This document shows, piece by piece, positions 1-5,243 of a DNA stretch of 5,243 bases. The notes beneath the pieces are model-generated. The model did no database searches. It saw only the letters and a program-made list of their open reading frames with translations, and was not told where the DNA came from. The stretch lies in contig USFU01000116.1 of assembly GCA_900554135.1 (NCBI GenBank), positions 1-5,243 on the forward strand. Reading direction: 5' to 3'. Source of the stretch: an uncultured Collinsella sp. GTDB taxonomy: Bacteria > Actinomycetota > Coriobacteriia > Coriobacteriales > Coriobacteriaceae. The translations under genes were made by a program, and so were the position numbers. Position 1 is the first letter of the stretch, and every line of letters begins with the position of its first letter.

Positions 1-1016
1 GTCATGCCGATGGTATAGGCCGTAACGTGGCCCACGGCTGCAACAAGGCCTCCGACGGCGCCGCCAATGGCCATGCACGTCAGGCACCTGCCATATTTAA
101 AGCCGCAACCGTACAGCGCCGGCTCGCTTACGCCGCCAAGAACACCCGAGATTGAATAGCCCAGCATGAGCGCCTTCTCGTCCTTATCCGCAACGCGGAG
201 CGACGCGCCAAAGGGCATGCCCCAAACGGCGAACGTTGCCATCGTCGCGGCGATCAGGATGCACGAATCCGTTCCCACACTCATAAACTGCGCATAGGCG
301 AGCGATAGGACAACGTTGCTGACGCCCGCGATCTTAAGGAACTCCCAGCCCGCGGCAAGCCCCATGAGCGTGAGCAGCGACACGATGCCACCGGAATTGC
401 CAAGCATAAACATAAGCTGGCCCAACAGCATGCCCAGATAGCTGCCCGCCGGCGCCGTGATACACAGCGAAACCGGAACCATGACAAGCATGGTCGCAAA
501 CGGAACGAACGAAAACGCCACGGCCTGAGGGATAACGCGTCGAAAGAAACACTCCACTCGCCATAGCACGGGCACCGAGATGAGAACCGGAATAACAGTC
601 GTCGTGTAATCGTTGACCGGCGCGGGAAGCAGCCCGTACACGGAAGTCATCGATGCCCCCGTCGTCGATACGGCATCGACAAGCTTGAGCAGATCGGGTG
701 CAATCAATACGCCGCCCAACATCATGCCCAACTGCTCCGAGCAACCGAGCTGGCGGGCGGCCGCCCAACCAAGATAAATGGGCAAAAAGTAGTAGCCGGC
801 GTTATAGAGCCAACTGTAGAACAGGCGATAGATTTCGGAATCGGCAGACCATAGGCCCAGCATGCCTTCGCCCATAATGACGGCGACGGTGCGGAACAAC
901 GCCGCGCAGACAATAAACGGCAGCGCCGACATCATGCTTTTGGACAGATAGTCCACCACGGCCATGGCGTTTGATGAGACCGTCGTTGTAAACGAAGTGC
1001 TAGACACTTGTGACAT
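1..1016 (-). CDS. PTS sugar permease EIIC, glucose/beta-glucoside superfamily; 3' end outside window
   Basis: Read from the ATG at 1016, 338 codons stay open to the left edge. The product is a very hydrophobic membrane protein (roughly eight to ten likely transmembrane segments in view) that would form the sugar-translocating channel of a phosphotransferase system. Family signatures, compared with E. coli BglF from memory, are YNAGYYFLPIYLGWAAARQL (71-90), GMMLGGVLIAPDLL (97-110), VYGLLPAPVNDYTTTVIPVL (126-145) and above all SGVLGGVSEPALYG (290-303), the EIIC 'GI(S/T)EPALYG' loop. The chain opens with a short Ser/Thr-rich tail and enters the membrane domain by about residue 28. The EIIB domain with its phosphorylated Cys, N-terminal in BglF, is therefore absent here; EIIB/EIIA may follow at the unseen C-terminus or be separate proteins. 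The sugar is unknown: beta-glucosides, sucrose, trehalose or others are possible. It follows the fatty-acid operon after 40 nt with no clear terminator. Confidence 0.88.
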   Translation of the reverse strand, partial: MSQVSSTSFTTTVSSNAMAVVDYLSKSMMSALPFIVCAALFRTVAVIMGEGMLGLWSADSEIYRLFYSWLYNAGYYFLPIYLGWAAARQLGCSEQLGMMLGGVLIAPDLLKLVDAVSTTGASMTSVYGLLPAPVNDYTTTVIPVLISVPVLWRVECFFRRVIPQAVAFSFVPFATMLVMVPVSLCITAPAGSYLGMLLGQLMFMLGNSGGIVSLLTLMGLAAGWEFLKIAGVSNVVLSLAYAQFMSVGTDSCILIAATMATFAVWGMPFGASLRVADKDEKALMLGYSISGVLGGVSEPALYGCGFKYGRCLTCMAIGGAVGGLVAAVGHVTAYTIGM

Positions 1017-1022
1017 GGAACG

Positions 1023-1030
1023 CCTTTCCC
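1023..1030 (-). promoter_or_regulatory. Shine-Dalgarno site of the PTS permease gene
   Basis: GGGAAAGG on the minus strand, with AAAGG 6 nt before the ATG at 1016. It lies between the palindrome and the start codon and supports beginning the permease at MSQVSS. I could not identify a convincing -35/-10 promoter pair in the 40-nt gap; one within the end of accDA cannot be excluded. Confidence 0.6.
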
Positions 1031-1031
1031 A

Positions 1032-1062
1032 ATGTGACATGCGGACTGTCCCTTTGTCACAT
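1032..1062. repeat. 31-bp imperfect palindrome at the end of accDA
   Basis: Two perfect 8-nt arms, ATGTGACA (1032-1039) and TGTCACAT (1055-1062), share a centre (1047) with an inner pair, GGAC (1043-1046) and GTCC (1048-1051). The bases between (TGC and CTT) do not match; if the left were AAG the whole element would be perfect. It includes the last codon and stop of accDA and most of the 40-nt gap. In RNA it could form an 8-bp stem, a 3x3 internal loop and a GGA/TCC tip. No T-run follows, so a standard intrinsic terminator is not supported. It could be a dispersed genomic repeat, an operator, or an mRNA-processing or stability hairpin. CRP-type sites have much closer arms. Confidence 0.75.
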
Positions 1063-2781
1063 CGTGCGGTACTGACCGATTGCGCGGTACTTTTCGTAGC
1101 GGAGGTTTATGAGGGTCGCGTCATCGAGCCGCCCAAGCGTATCGAAGGCATCAAATGCCGAGGACATGACGGCACCGGCGATCTCCTCATGTGACAGGCC
1201 CCTATCGTCGACAACGCCGTCGATGATGCCGAGCGCCAACAGATCGGGGGCCGTGAGCTTCAGCGCCTCGGCGGCCTCATTCGCGCGCTCGGTATCCTTC
1301 CACAGGATCGACGCACAGGCCTCGGGGCTCACGACCGAATAGGCCGAGCTCGAGAGCATCAGGATGCGGTCGGCCACGGACAGCGCCAGCGCGCCACCAG
1401 AGCCGCCCTCGCCTGTCACCACCGAGACAATCGGCGTCTTAAGGCCGCTCATCTCCATGAGATTTTGGGCAATCGCCTCGCCCTGGCCGCGCTCCTCGGC
1501 ACCGATGCCGCAAAACGCGCCCGAAGTATCGACCAGGCACAGAACCGGTCGACCAAACTTTTCGGCCTGGCGCATAAGGCGACGCGCTTTGCGGTAGCCC
1601 TCGGGATGCGCCATGCCAAAGTTGCGGCGCATACGCTCTTTGGTCGTGGTGCCGCGCTCGATGGCGATGACCGTTACGGGGCGTCCGTCTTTCCAGCCAA
1701 TGCCAGCCACCACAGCGGCGTCGTCGCCAAAGTAACGGTCGCCGTGCAGCTCCACAAATCCATCCAGGCCCAGCGAGATCATCTCACCCGCCGTGGCGCG
1801 ATCTGCCGAGCGGGTCTGCTTGACAATCTCGAGCGCGGTTTTTGGTGCCGTCGAGCGCTTGAACAAGTGCCCCAGCTTTTTGCCGCGGCGACCCGTATGC
1901 ACGATTTCATGCGGTGCCCCCAGGCCGGGCGCGTGCCCTTCGTGCAGTGCCAGCAGCTCGCCTACCGTGAGTGCAATCTCGCCACGCGGAACAACGGCAT
2001 CGCAAAAGCCGTGCTCCAGCAAAAACTCGGAGCGCTGGAATCCCTTGGGCAGGCGCTTGTGCATGTTCTGCTCGATCACGCGCGGGCCGGCAAATGCCGT
2101 CAGGGCATCGGGCTCGGCCAGGATAATGTCGCCCTCCATGGCAAAGCTCGCGGTCACGCCTCCGGTCGTGGGGTCGGTGAGCACCGTGATATACAGGCCA
2201 CCTGCCTCGCTATGGCGCCTAACCGCCGCAGAAATCTTGGCCATCTGCATAAGCGAGGTCACGCCCTCTTGCATGCGCGCACCGCCCGAAACGGTAAAGC
2301 CGACAACTGGCAATCCCAGCTCGGTCGCACGCTCAAATGCGCGACAGATCTTCTCGCCCACCACGGAGCCCATCGAGCCCATCATAAAGTTAGCGTCCAT
2401 AAAGAAGAGCGCGGTATCGCAACCGCAGATTGTGCCCCTGCCGCACACAACGGCATCGCGCTCGCCCGAACGCTCGCTCACGCTCTTAAGCTTGTCGGCA
2501 TAACCGGGAAACGAGAGGAAGTCCTCCGACGCCAGATTGGCATCCCATTCCTCAAACGTGCCCTCGTCGACCGTCATGCGCATGCGCGCGCGACCGCTCA
2601 CGCGAAAGTGTTTGCCGCAACGAGGGCAGACCTCGAGGTTGTCGTGCAGGCGTGCCTCATCGATCACGCGGCGGCACTCCGGGCACTTGATAAACACGTG
2701 GCGCGCGGGAAACTCGGCGCACGACTCGGTCATCGGTCCCTCGAGGACGTTGACCGTCTTCGCTTTCCTATTCATCAGCAT
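1057..2781 (-). CDS. accDA: Fused acetyl-CoA carboxyltransferase, beta (AccD) and alpha (AccA) subunits in one chain, 574 aa
   Basis: The chain moves the carboxyl group from carboxybiotin-AccB to acetyl-CoA, giving malonyl-CoA. Residues 33-55 hold the AccD zinc ribbon (Cys33, Cys36, Cys52, Cys55; spacing 2-15-2 as in E. coli). The beta crotonase-like domain follows, with FMMGSMGSVVGEK (132-144), SGGARMQEG (165-173), DPTTGGVTASFAMEGD (203-218) and FAGPRVIEQ (230-238). After a basic linker at about 286-312 comes the alpha domain: ELHGDR (344-349), RRNFGMAHPEGYRKA (385-399), GAEERGQGEAIA (428-439), GEGGSGGALAL (457-467) and YSVVSPEACASILWK (481-495). No stop or shift separates the halves. Separate E. 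coli subunits total about 620 residues; the difference is mostly the missing AccA N-terminal helical segment. The start is uncertain. ATGs at 2781 and 2775 overlap the accC stop; 2781 has only GGGG at 7 nt. An ATG at 2733 has a better site (GAGG, 5 nt) but loses 16 residues. Confidence 0.93.
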   Translation of the reverse strand: MLMNRKAKTVNVLEGPMTESCAEFPARHVFIKCPECRRVIDEARLHDNLEVCPRCGKHFRVSGRARMRMTVDEGTFEEWDANLASEDFLSFPGYADKLKSVSERSGERDAVVCGRGTICGCDTALFFMDANFMMGSMGSVVGEKICRAFERATELGLPVVGFTVSGGARMQEGVTSLMQMAKISAAVRRHSEAGGLYITVLTDPTTGGVTASFAMEGDIILAEPDALTAFAGPRVIEQNMHKRLPKGFQRSEFLLEHGFCDAVVPRGEIALTVGELLALHEGHAPGLGAPHEIVHTGRRGKKLGHLFKRSTAPKTALEIVKQTRSADRATAGEMISLGLDGFVELHGDRYFGDDAAVVAGIGWKDGRPVTVIAIERGTTTKERMRRNFGMAHPEGYRKARRLMRQAEKFGRPVLCLVDTSGAFCGIGAEERGQGEAIAQNLMEMSGLKTPIVSVVTGEGGSGGALALSVADRILMLSSSAYSVVSPEACASILWKDTERANEAAEALKLTAPDLLALGIIDGVVDDRGLSHEEIAGAVMSSAFDAFDTLGRLDDATLINLRYEKYRAIGQYRTM

Positions 2782-4111
2782 AGAGATGCCCCATCAGATC
2801 GGTGTGATACATGCCCGACAAGAACTCGTCGTTTGCCAGCACGTCGAGCTGAAGCTCGCTATTTTCGCTCACGCCCTCAATCACGAGCTCGCCCAGGGCC
2901 GAGCGCATCTTGCGAATGGCGCCGTCACGCGTGGGCGCACACACGATGAGCTTGCCGAGCATGGAGTCGTAGTACGGCGGAACGGCGGCCCCGGTAAACA
3001 TGGCGGAATCCCAGCGCACGCGCGGACCACCCGGCACACGCAACGCGGTGACCGTTCCGCATGACGGCAGAAAGTCCGGCGTTTCGGCATTGATGCGGCA
3101 CTCCATGGCGTGGTTGCGGGCCGGAACGTCCTCCTGCTCAAAGGGCAGAGGCTGGCCGGCCGCCACGCGCAGCTGCCACTTGACCAAGTCGGTATCGGTC
3201 ACAAACTCCGTAACCGGATGCTCCACCTGCAAGCGCGTGTTCATTTCCATAAAGTAGAAATTGCCGTCGTCCGAATACAGGAACTCGATGGTACCGGCCC
3301 CTTCGTAGCCGACGGCACGAGCCAGGTCACGCGCCGCCTTGTGCATACGGGCACGAATGTCGTCGTGTCCGTCAAGGCACGGCGCGGGGCTCTCCTCGAT
3401 CAGCTTTTGGTTGCGACGCTGCACCGAGCATTCGCGCTCACCGAGCGAAAACACATGGCCCTGCTTATCGGCCATAATCTGCACCTCAACGTGGTGCGCC
3501 GGCGCGACGAACTTCTCCATGTAGCACTCGCCGTCGCCAAAAACGGCCTCGCCCTCGGCACGCGCCTCGATGAACGCCTTGGCCGCATCTTCCACACGCT
3601 CGACCTTGCGAATGCCGCGGCCGCCTCCACCCGCGCGCGCCTTAATAAGCACGGGGCAGCCAATGCGCTCGGCCTCGGCCGTTGCCTCCTCGGGGCTTTT
3701 GAGCAAATCGCAGCCCGGCACGATGGGCACGCCCGCCGCGGCAGCCGTTCGACGTGCGGCGTCCTTGTCGCCCATGCTGTCGATCACCTCGGCCGAGGGG
3801 CCAACAAACGCCAGACCATACTTGTCGCAGTCGCGCACGAAGCTCGCCTTCTCGGAGAAAAAGCCATAGCCGGGATGAATTGCCTTAGCTCCCGACTTTA
3901 CGGCACAGGTGAGCACGGCATCGTCGTTGAGGTAGCTCTCGGCAAGACGCGGGCCGCCGATGCAATACGCCTCGTCGGCAAGCTGCACGTGTAGCGCGTC
4001 CGCATCGGCCGTGGAATATACGGCGACGGTCTTGATGCCCATATCGCGGCACGCGCGGATAACACGGACCGCGACTTCGCCGCGGTTGGCGATGAGCACT
4101 TTGTCGAACAT
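2768..4111 (-). CDS. accC: Acetyl-CoA carboxylase biotin carboxylase subunit (AccC), 447 aa
   Basis: AccC uses ATP and bicarbonate to carboxylate the biotin on AccB, the first half-reaction of malonyl-CoA synthesis. The protein begins with the canonical FDKVLIANRGEVAVRVIRAC (biotin-carboxylase N-domain, to about residue 112). The ATP-grasp domain follows: Lys116 in GDKDAAR, IKARAGGGGRGI at residues 156-167 (glycine-rich loop), and HHVEVQIMAD at 206-215. Next come Glu276 in TIEFLY and FMEMNTRLQVEHPVTE at 287-302, which includes the Glu289, Asn291, Arg293 and Glu297 equivalents of the E. coli active site. The C-domain has MECRINAE (Arg339) and VPPYYDSMLGKLI (377-389). Length is almost that of E. 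coli AccC (449) and no biotinyl domain is attached, so this is the separate-subunit form, not an actinobacterial AccA3-type fusion. The stop lies at or inside the start of the carboxyltransferase gene. Confidence 0.97.
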   Translation of the reverse strand: MFDKVLIANRGEVAVRVIRACRDMGIKTVAVYSTADADALHVQLADEAYCIGGPRLAESYLNDDAVLTCAVKSGAKAIHPGYGFFSEKASFVRDCDKYGLAFVGPSAEVIDSMGDKDAARRTAAAAGVPIVPGCDLLKSPEEATAEAERIGCPVLIKARAGGGGRGIRKVERVEDAAKAFIEARAEGEAVFGDGECYMEKFVAPAHHVEVQIMADKQGHVFSLGERECSVQRRNQKLIEESPAPCLDGHDDIRARMHKAARDLARAVGYEGAGTIEFLYSDDGNFYFMEMNTRLQVEHPVTEFVTDTDLVKWQLRVAAGQPLPFEQEDVPARNHAMECRINAETPDFLPSCGTVTALRVPGGPRVRWDSAMFTGAAVPPYYDSMLGKLIVCAPTRDGAIRKMRSALGELVIEGVSENSELQLDVLANDEFLSGMYHTDLMGHLYADE

Positions 4112-4115
4112 GAAG

Positions 4116-4123
4116 CCTTCCTT
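4116..4123 (-). promoter_or_regulatory. Shine-Dalgarno site of accC
   Basis: AAGGAAGG on the minus strand overlaps the fabZ TAA (4124-4122) and leads into the ATG at 4111, with 7 nt between AAGGA and ATG. It supports starting accC at MFDKVLIANRGE. The reading frame stays open upstream to 4330, but that part overlaps fabZ and resembles no biotin carboxylase. Confidence 0.7.
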
Positions 4124-4544
4124 AACTTTCGTGCATGAGTGCAAAAGACATATCGGCGCGACAGCAAACCTCACCGTTGACGCTCGCAGTACCCGTCGCA
4201 AAGCGGAACGGCCCGCGCGCACGCGTGATGGAGCACACCAGATCCACCGTGTCGCCCGGGCGCACCGGACGCTTAAAGCGCACCTTGTCCAGACTCGTGT
4301 AGAACGGCGTCGCGCCGCGCGCCTCCTCATCGCCCATCAGCAGCATGCAGCAGTTCTGGGCGAGCATCTCGCACTGAATCACGCCGGGGACGACCGGGTT
4401 TCCCGGAAAATGCCCCTGCAAAAAGTACTCGTCGCCCGTAATCGTGATCTTGCCGTGGGCCTCGTCGCCCACCAGCTCGGCTTCGTCGAGCAAAAGCATC
4501 GGCTCGCGATGCGGCAACAGCTTTTTAAGCTCTTCTTTGTTCAT
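4122..4544 (-). CDS. fabZ: 3-hydroxyacyl-ACP dehydratase FabZ, 140 aa
   Basis: FabZ removes water from 3-hydroxyacyl-ACP to give trans-2-enoyl-ACP in the elongation cycle. It is a cytoplasmic hot-dog-fold enzyme. The N-terminus has the family signature LPHREPMLLLDE (residues 10-21; typical LPHRYPFLLVDR). The active-site stretch GHFPGNPVVPGVIQCEMLAQ runs from residue 44, with catalytic His45 and Glu59 at the standard 14-residue spacing. A Glu at this position and the short length indicate FabZ rather than FabA, which uses Asp and is about 170 residues. A second hot-dog segment follows (FYTSLDKVRFKRPVRPGD). I chose the ATG at 4544 for its Shine-Dalgarno site; a GTG at 4553 is the only nearby alternative. 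The TAA is 10 nt from the accC start and its 3' end runs into the accC ribosome binding site. Confidence 0.95.
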   Translation of the reverse strand: MNKEELKKLLPHREPMLLLDEAELVGDEAHGKITITGDEYFLQGHFPGNPVVPGVIQCEMLAQNCCMLLMGDEEARGATPFYTSLDKVRFKRPVRPGDTVDLVCSITRARGPFRFATGTASVNGEVCCRADMSFALMHES

Positions 4545-4548
4545 GGAT

Positions 4549-4555
4549 ATCACCT
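4549..4555 (-). promoter_or_regulatory. Shine-Dalgarno site that decides the fabZ start
   Basis: AGGTGAT on the minus strand overlaps the accB TAG (4556-4554) and precedes the ATG at 4544. It is complementary to the 16S rRNA 3' tail. A GTG at 4553 is in frame and would add three residues (MIS), but it falls inside this site, so the ATG at 4544 is preferred. Confidence 0.6.
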
Positions 4556-5027
4556 ATCCGATCCTCATGAGGCAGCTGCCAAACTCCACGAGGTCGCCGT
4601 CGGCCACGCAGATCTCGAGTACCTCGCCATCCGCCTCTGCCGTCACCTCGTTGAGAACCTTCATGGCCTCGATGATGCAGAGGGTCTCGCCGGCCTTGAC
4701 CTTGGAGCCCACGTGCACAAACGGCTCGTCGCCCGGCGCCGGGGCAGCATAGAAAACGCCGACCATGGGAGCAGTCACCTCGGTGCCCTTAGGCTCCGAC
4801 GCGGCGGCAGGTGCCTGCGCGGCAGGTTCCGGTGCGGCAGGCGCGACTGTGGGAGCTGCAACTTGAGCGGCCATGGCGCTCGGCATGGGCATGGGCACGG
4901 CAACCGGCTGCGCGGCGCTCGCGCGCTCGAGCTCGACCGCGGTGCCATCGGGCTCCTCAACACGTACGCGCGTGAGGCCGCGGTCCTCCATAACATCGGC
5001 TATCTCGGCAAGTCTTTTGGAATCCAT
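4554..5027 (-). CDS. accB: Acetyl-CoA carboxylase biotin carboxyl carrier protein (AccB/BCCP), 157 aa
   Basis: AccB carries the biotin that AccC carboxylates and the carboxyltransferase then discharges onto acetyl-CoA. Residues 1-35 form the small acidic N-terminal domain typical of BCCP (MDSKRLAEIADVMEDRGLTR...). Residues about 36-79 are a flexible Pro/Ala-rich linker. Residues about 80-157 are the biotinyl domain. The biotinylation motif is EAMKVLNE with target Lys123; E. coli has EAMKMMNQ, so the second flanking Met is Val here, a common variant. The 'thumb' insertion that marks true bacterial AccB is present around residues 92-104 (FYAAPAPGDEPF), which distinguishes it from decarboxylase-type biotin carriers. 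Length matches the family (E. coli 156). It sits 3 nt after fabF and 9 nt before the chosen fabZ start. Biotinylation needs a BirA ligase encoded elsewhere. Confidence 0.95.
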   Translation of the reverse strand: MDSKRLAEIADVMEDRGLTRVRVEEPDGTAVELERASAAQPVAVPMPMPSAMAAQVAAPTVAPAAPEPAAQAPAAASEPKGTEVTAPMVGVFYAAPAPGDEPFVHVGSKVKAGETLCIIEAMKVLNEVTAEADGEVLEICVADGDLVEFGSCLMRIG

Positions 5028-5030
5028 GCT

Positions 5031-5243
5031 CTAGCTCCTCGTATATCTACGCAGCGCGATGGCGGCGTTGTGCCCGCCAAAGCCCAGGTTGGTCGAAAGC
5101 GCCCAGGTAAGGTCGGCGCGAACCGCTCGATTGGGCGTGTAATCAAGATCGCAGGCGGGATCGGGCGTGTGGTAGTTAATGGTCGGGGGCACCACGCCCT
5201 GCTCGAGCGCCATGGCACAGGCCATGACCTCGATGGCACCCGT
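5031..5243 (-). CDS. fabF: 3-oxoacyl-ACP synthase II (FabF), C-terminal 70 residues; 5' end outside window
   Basis: Partial gene open at the right edge, ending in TAG. FabF condenses malonyl-ACP with a growing acyl-ACP in the cytoplasmic type II fatty-acid elongation cycle. The visible tail begins TGAIEVMACAMALEQG, aligning with the segment just after the second catalytic histidine of E. coli FabF (AAGAVESIYSILALRDQ from memory). It continues with PPTINYHTPDPACDLDYTP (E. coli PPTINLDNPDEGCDLDFVP) and ends with the family's glycine loop STNLGFGGHNAAIAL before a short basic tail. The catalytic Cys and both His residues lie upstream and cannot be checked. The stop codon is only 3 nt from the accB start and abuts its ribosome binding site, so the two are surely co-transcribed and probably translationally coupled. 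FabB is the alternative reading; the accB-fabZ-accC context favours FabF. Confidence 0.93.
   Translation of the reverse strand, partial: TGAIEVMACAMALEQGVVPPTINYHTPDPACDLDYTPNRAVRADLTWALSTNLGFGGHNAAIALRRYTRS
5035..5040 (-). promoter_or_regulatory. Shine-Dalgarno site of accB, inside the end of fabF
   Basis: GAGGAG on the minus strand lies 7 nt before the accB ATG at 5027. It lies within the last sense codons of fabF, just before its TAG at 5033-5031. A strong site at ideal spacing fixes the accB start. Ribosomes finishing fabF pass directly over it. Confidence 0.75.

Noticed and set aside
334..913. Minus-strand frames of 144 and 63 codons inside the permease
   Set aside because: They are other-frame shadows; the frame from 1016 runs uninterrupted to the window edge with clear EIIC motifs.
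1032..1062. CRP-like operator (TGTGA...TCACA)
   Set aside because: The arms look similar to CRP half-sites, but they are far wider apart than the 6-bp CRP spacer.
1032..1062. Intrinsic terminator for the fab-acc operon
   Set aside because: The stem is interrupted by a 3x3 mismatch and is followed on the transcript by UUGGGAAAGG, not a U-run.
964..1194. Plus-strand 76-codon frame over the palindrome
   Set aside because: It covers the ends of two minus-strand genes and the repeat. It has no family resemblance, and part of it is simply translated repeat sequence.
1465..2949. Long plus-strand open frame (494 codons) opposite accDA and the end of accC
   Set aside because: It is a mirror of high-G+C coding on the minus strand. 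The product is rich in His, Arg and Ala, resembles no family, and the minus strand carries unmistakable enzyme motifs throughout.
3110..3994. Plus-strand open frame (294 codons) opposite accC
   Set aside because: Antisense shadow of a well-conserved gene, with no recognisable domain and no convincing ribosome site.
4112..4330. 73-residue upstream extension of accC
   Set aside because: It overlaps fabZ in another frame and is Arg-rich. The family start MFDKVLIANRG at 4111 has its own Shine-Dalgarno site.
4732..4743. Perfect 12-bp G+C palindrome (CCCGGCGCCGGG)
   Set aside because: It lies inside accB, in codons of the conserved thumb segment (APGD). This is most likely a by-product of Ala/Pro/Gly codons in high-G+C DNA.

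Overview
The window carries six genes, all on the minus strand and tightly packed, so transcription runs from high to low coordinates. G+C is high (by eye about 60%). The organism is probably an anaerobic, high-G+C Gram-positive of the Coriobacteriia (Collinsella/Olsenella-like). This is inferred from a Streptococcus/Clostridium-style fab-acc gene order in high-G+C DNA, an AccD-AccA fusion, a PTS sugar permease next door, and a TGTGACA...GGACAGTCC...TGTCACA palindrome of a kind I associate with that class. The assignment is moderate confidence only.

Region 5243-1057 is the distal half of a type II fatty-acid synthesis operon. In transcript order it holds the 3' end of fabF (ketoacyl-ACP synthase II), accB (biotin carboxyl carrier protein), fabZ (3-hydroxyacyl-ACP dehydratase), accC (biotin carboxylase) and one long gene encoding the fused beta and alpha subunits of acetyl-CoA carboxyltransferase (accD-accA). 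Gaps are 3, 9 and 10 nt, and the last junction overlaps or nearly does. Shine-Dalgarno sequences are laid over or beside the preceding stop codons, which suggests translational coupling. Together these genes make malonyl-CoA (AccC carboxylates biotin on AccB; AccDA passes the carboxyl group to acetyl-CoA). They also perform the condensation and dehydration steps of chain elongation. The operon promoter lies outside the window.

Region 1056-1017 is a 40-nt gap. Together with the last codons of accDA it contains a 31-bp imperfect palindrome centred on 1047. No T-run terminator is seen.

Region 1016-1 is the 5' part (338 codons) of a PTS EIIC sugar permease of the glucose/beta-glucoside superfamily. 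It lacks the N-terminal EIIB domain usual in BglF-type proteins, and its 3' end is outside the window.

There is no gene-free stretch of 300 bases, and I see no RNA gene, CRISPR array or insertion sequence. I do not see an undescribed multi-gene system here. The points most worth a second look are the AccD-AccA fusion and the palindrome with its extra half-site at the permease start codon.
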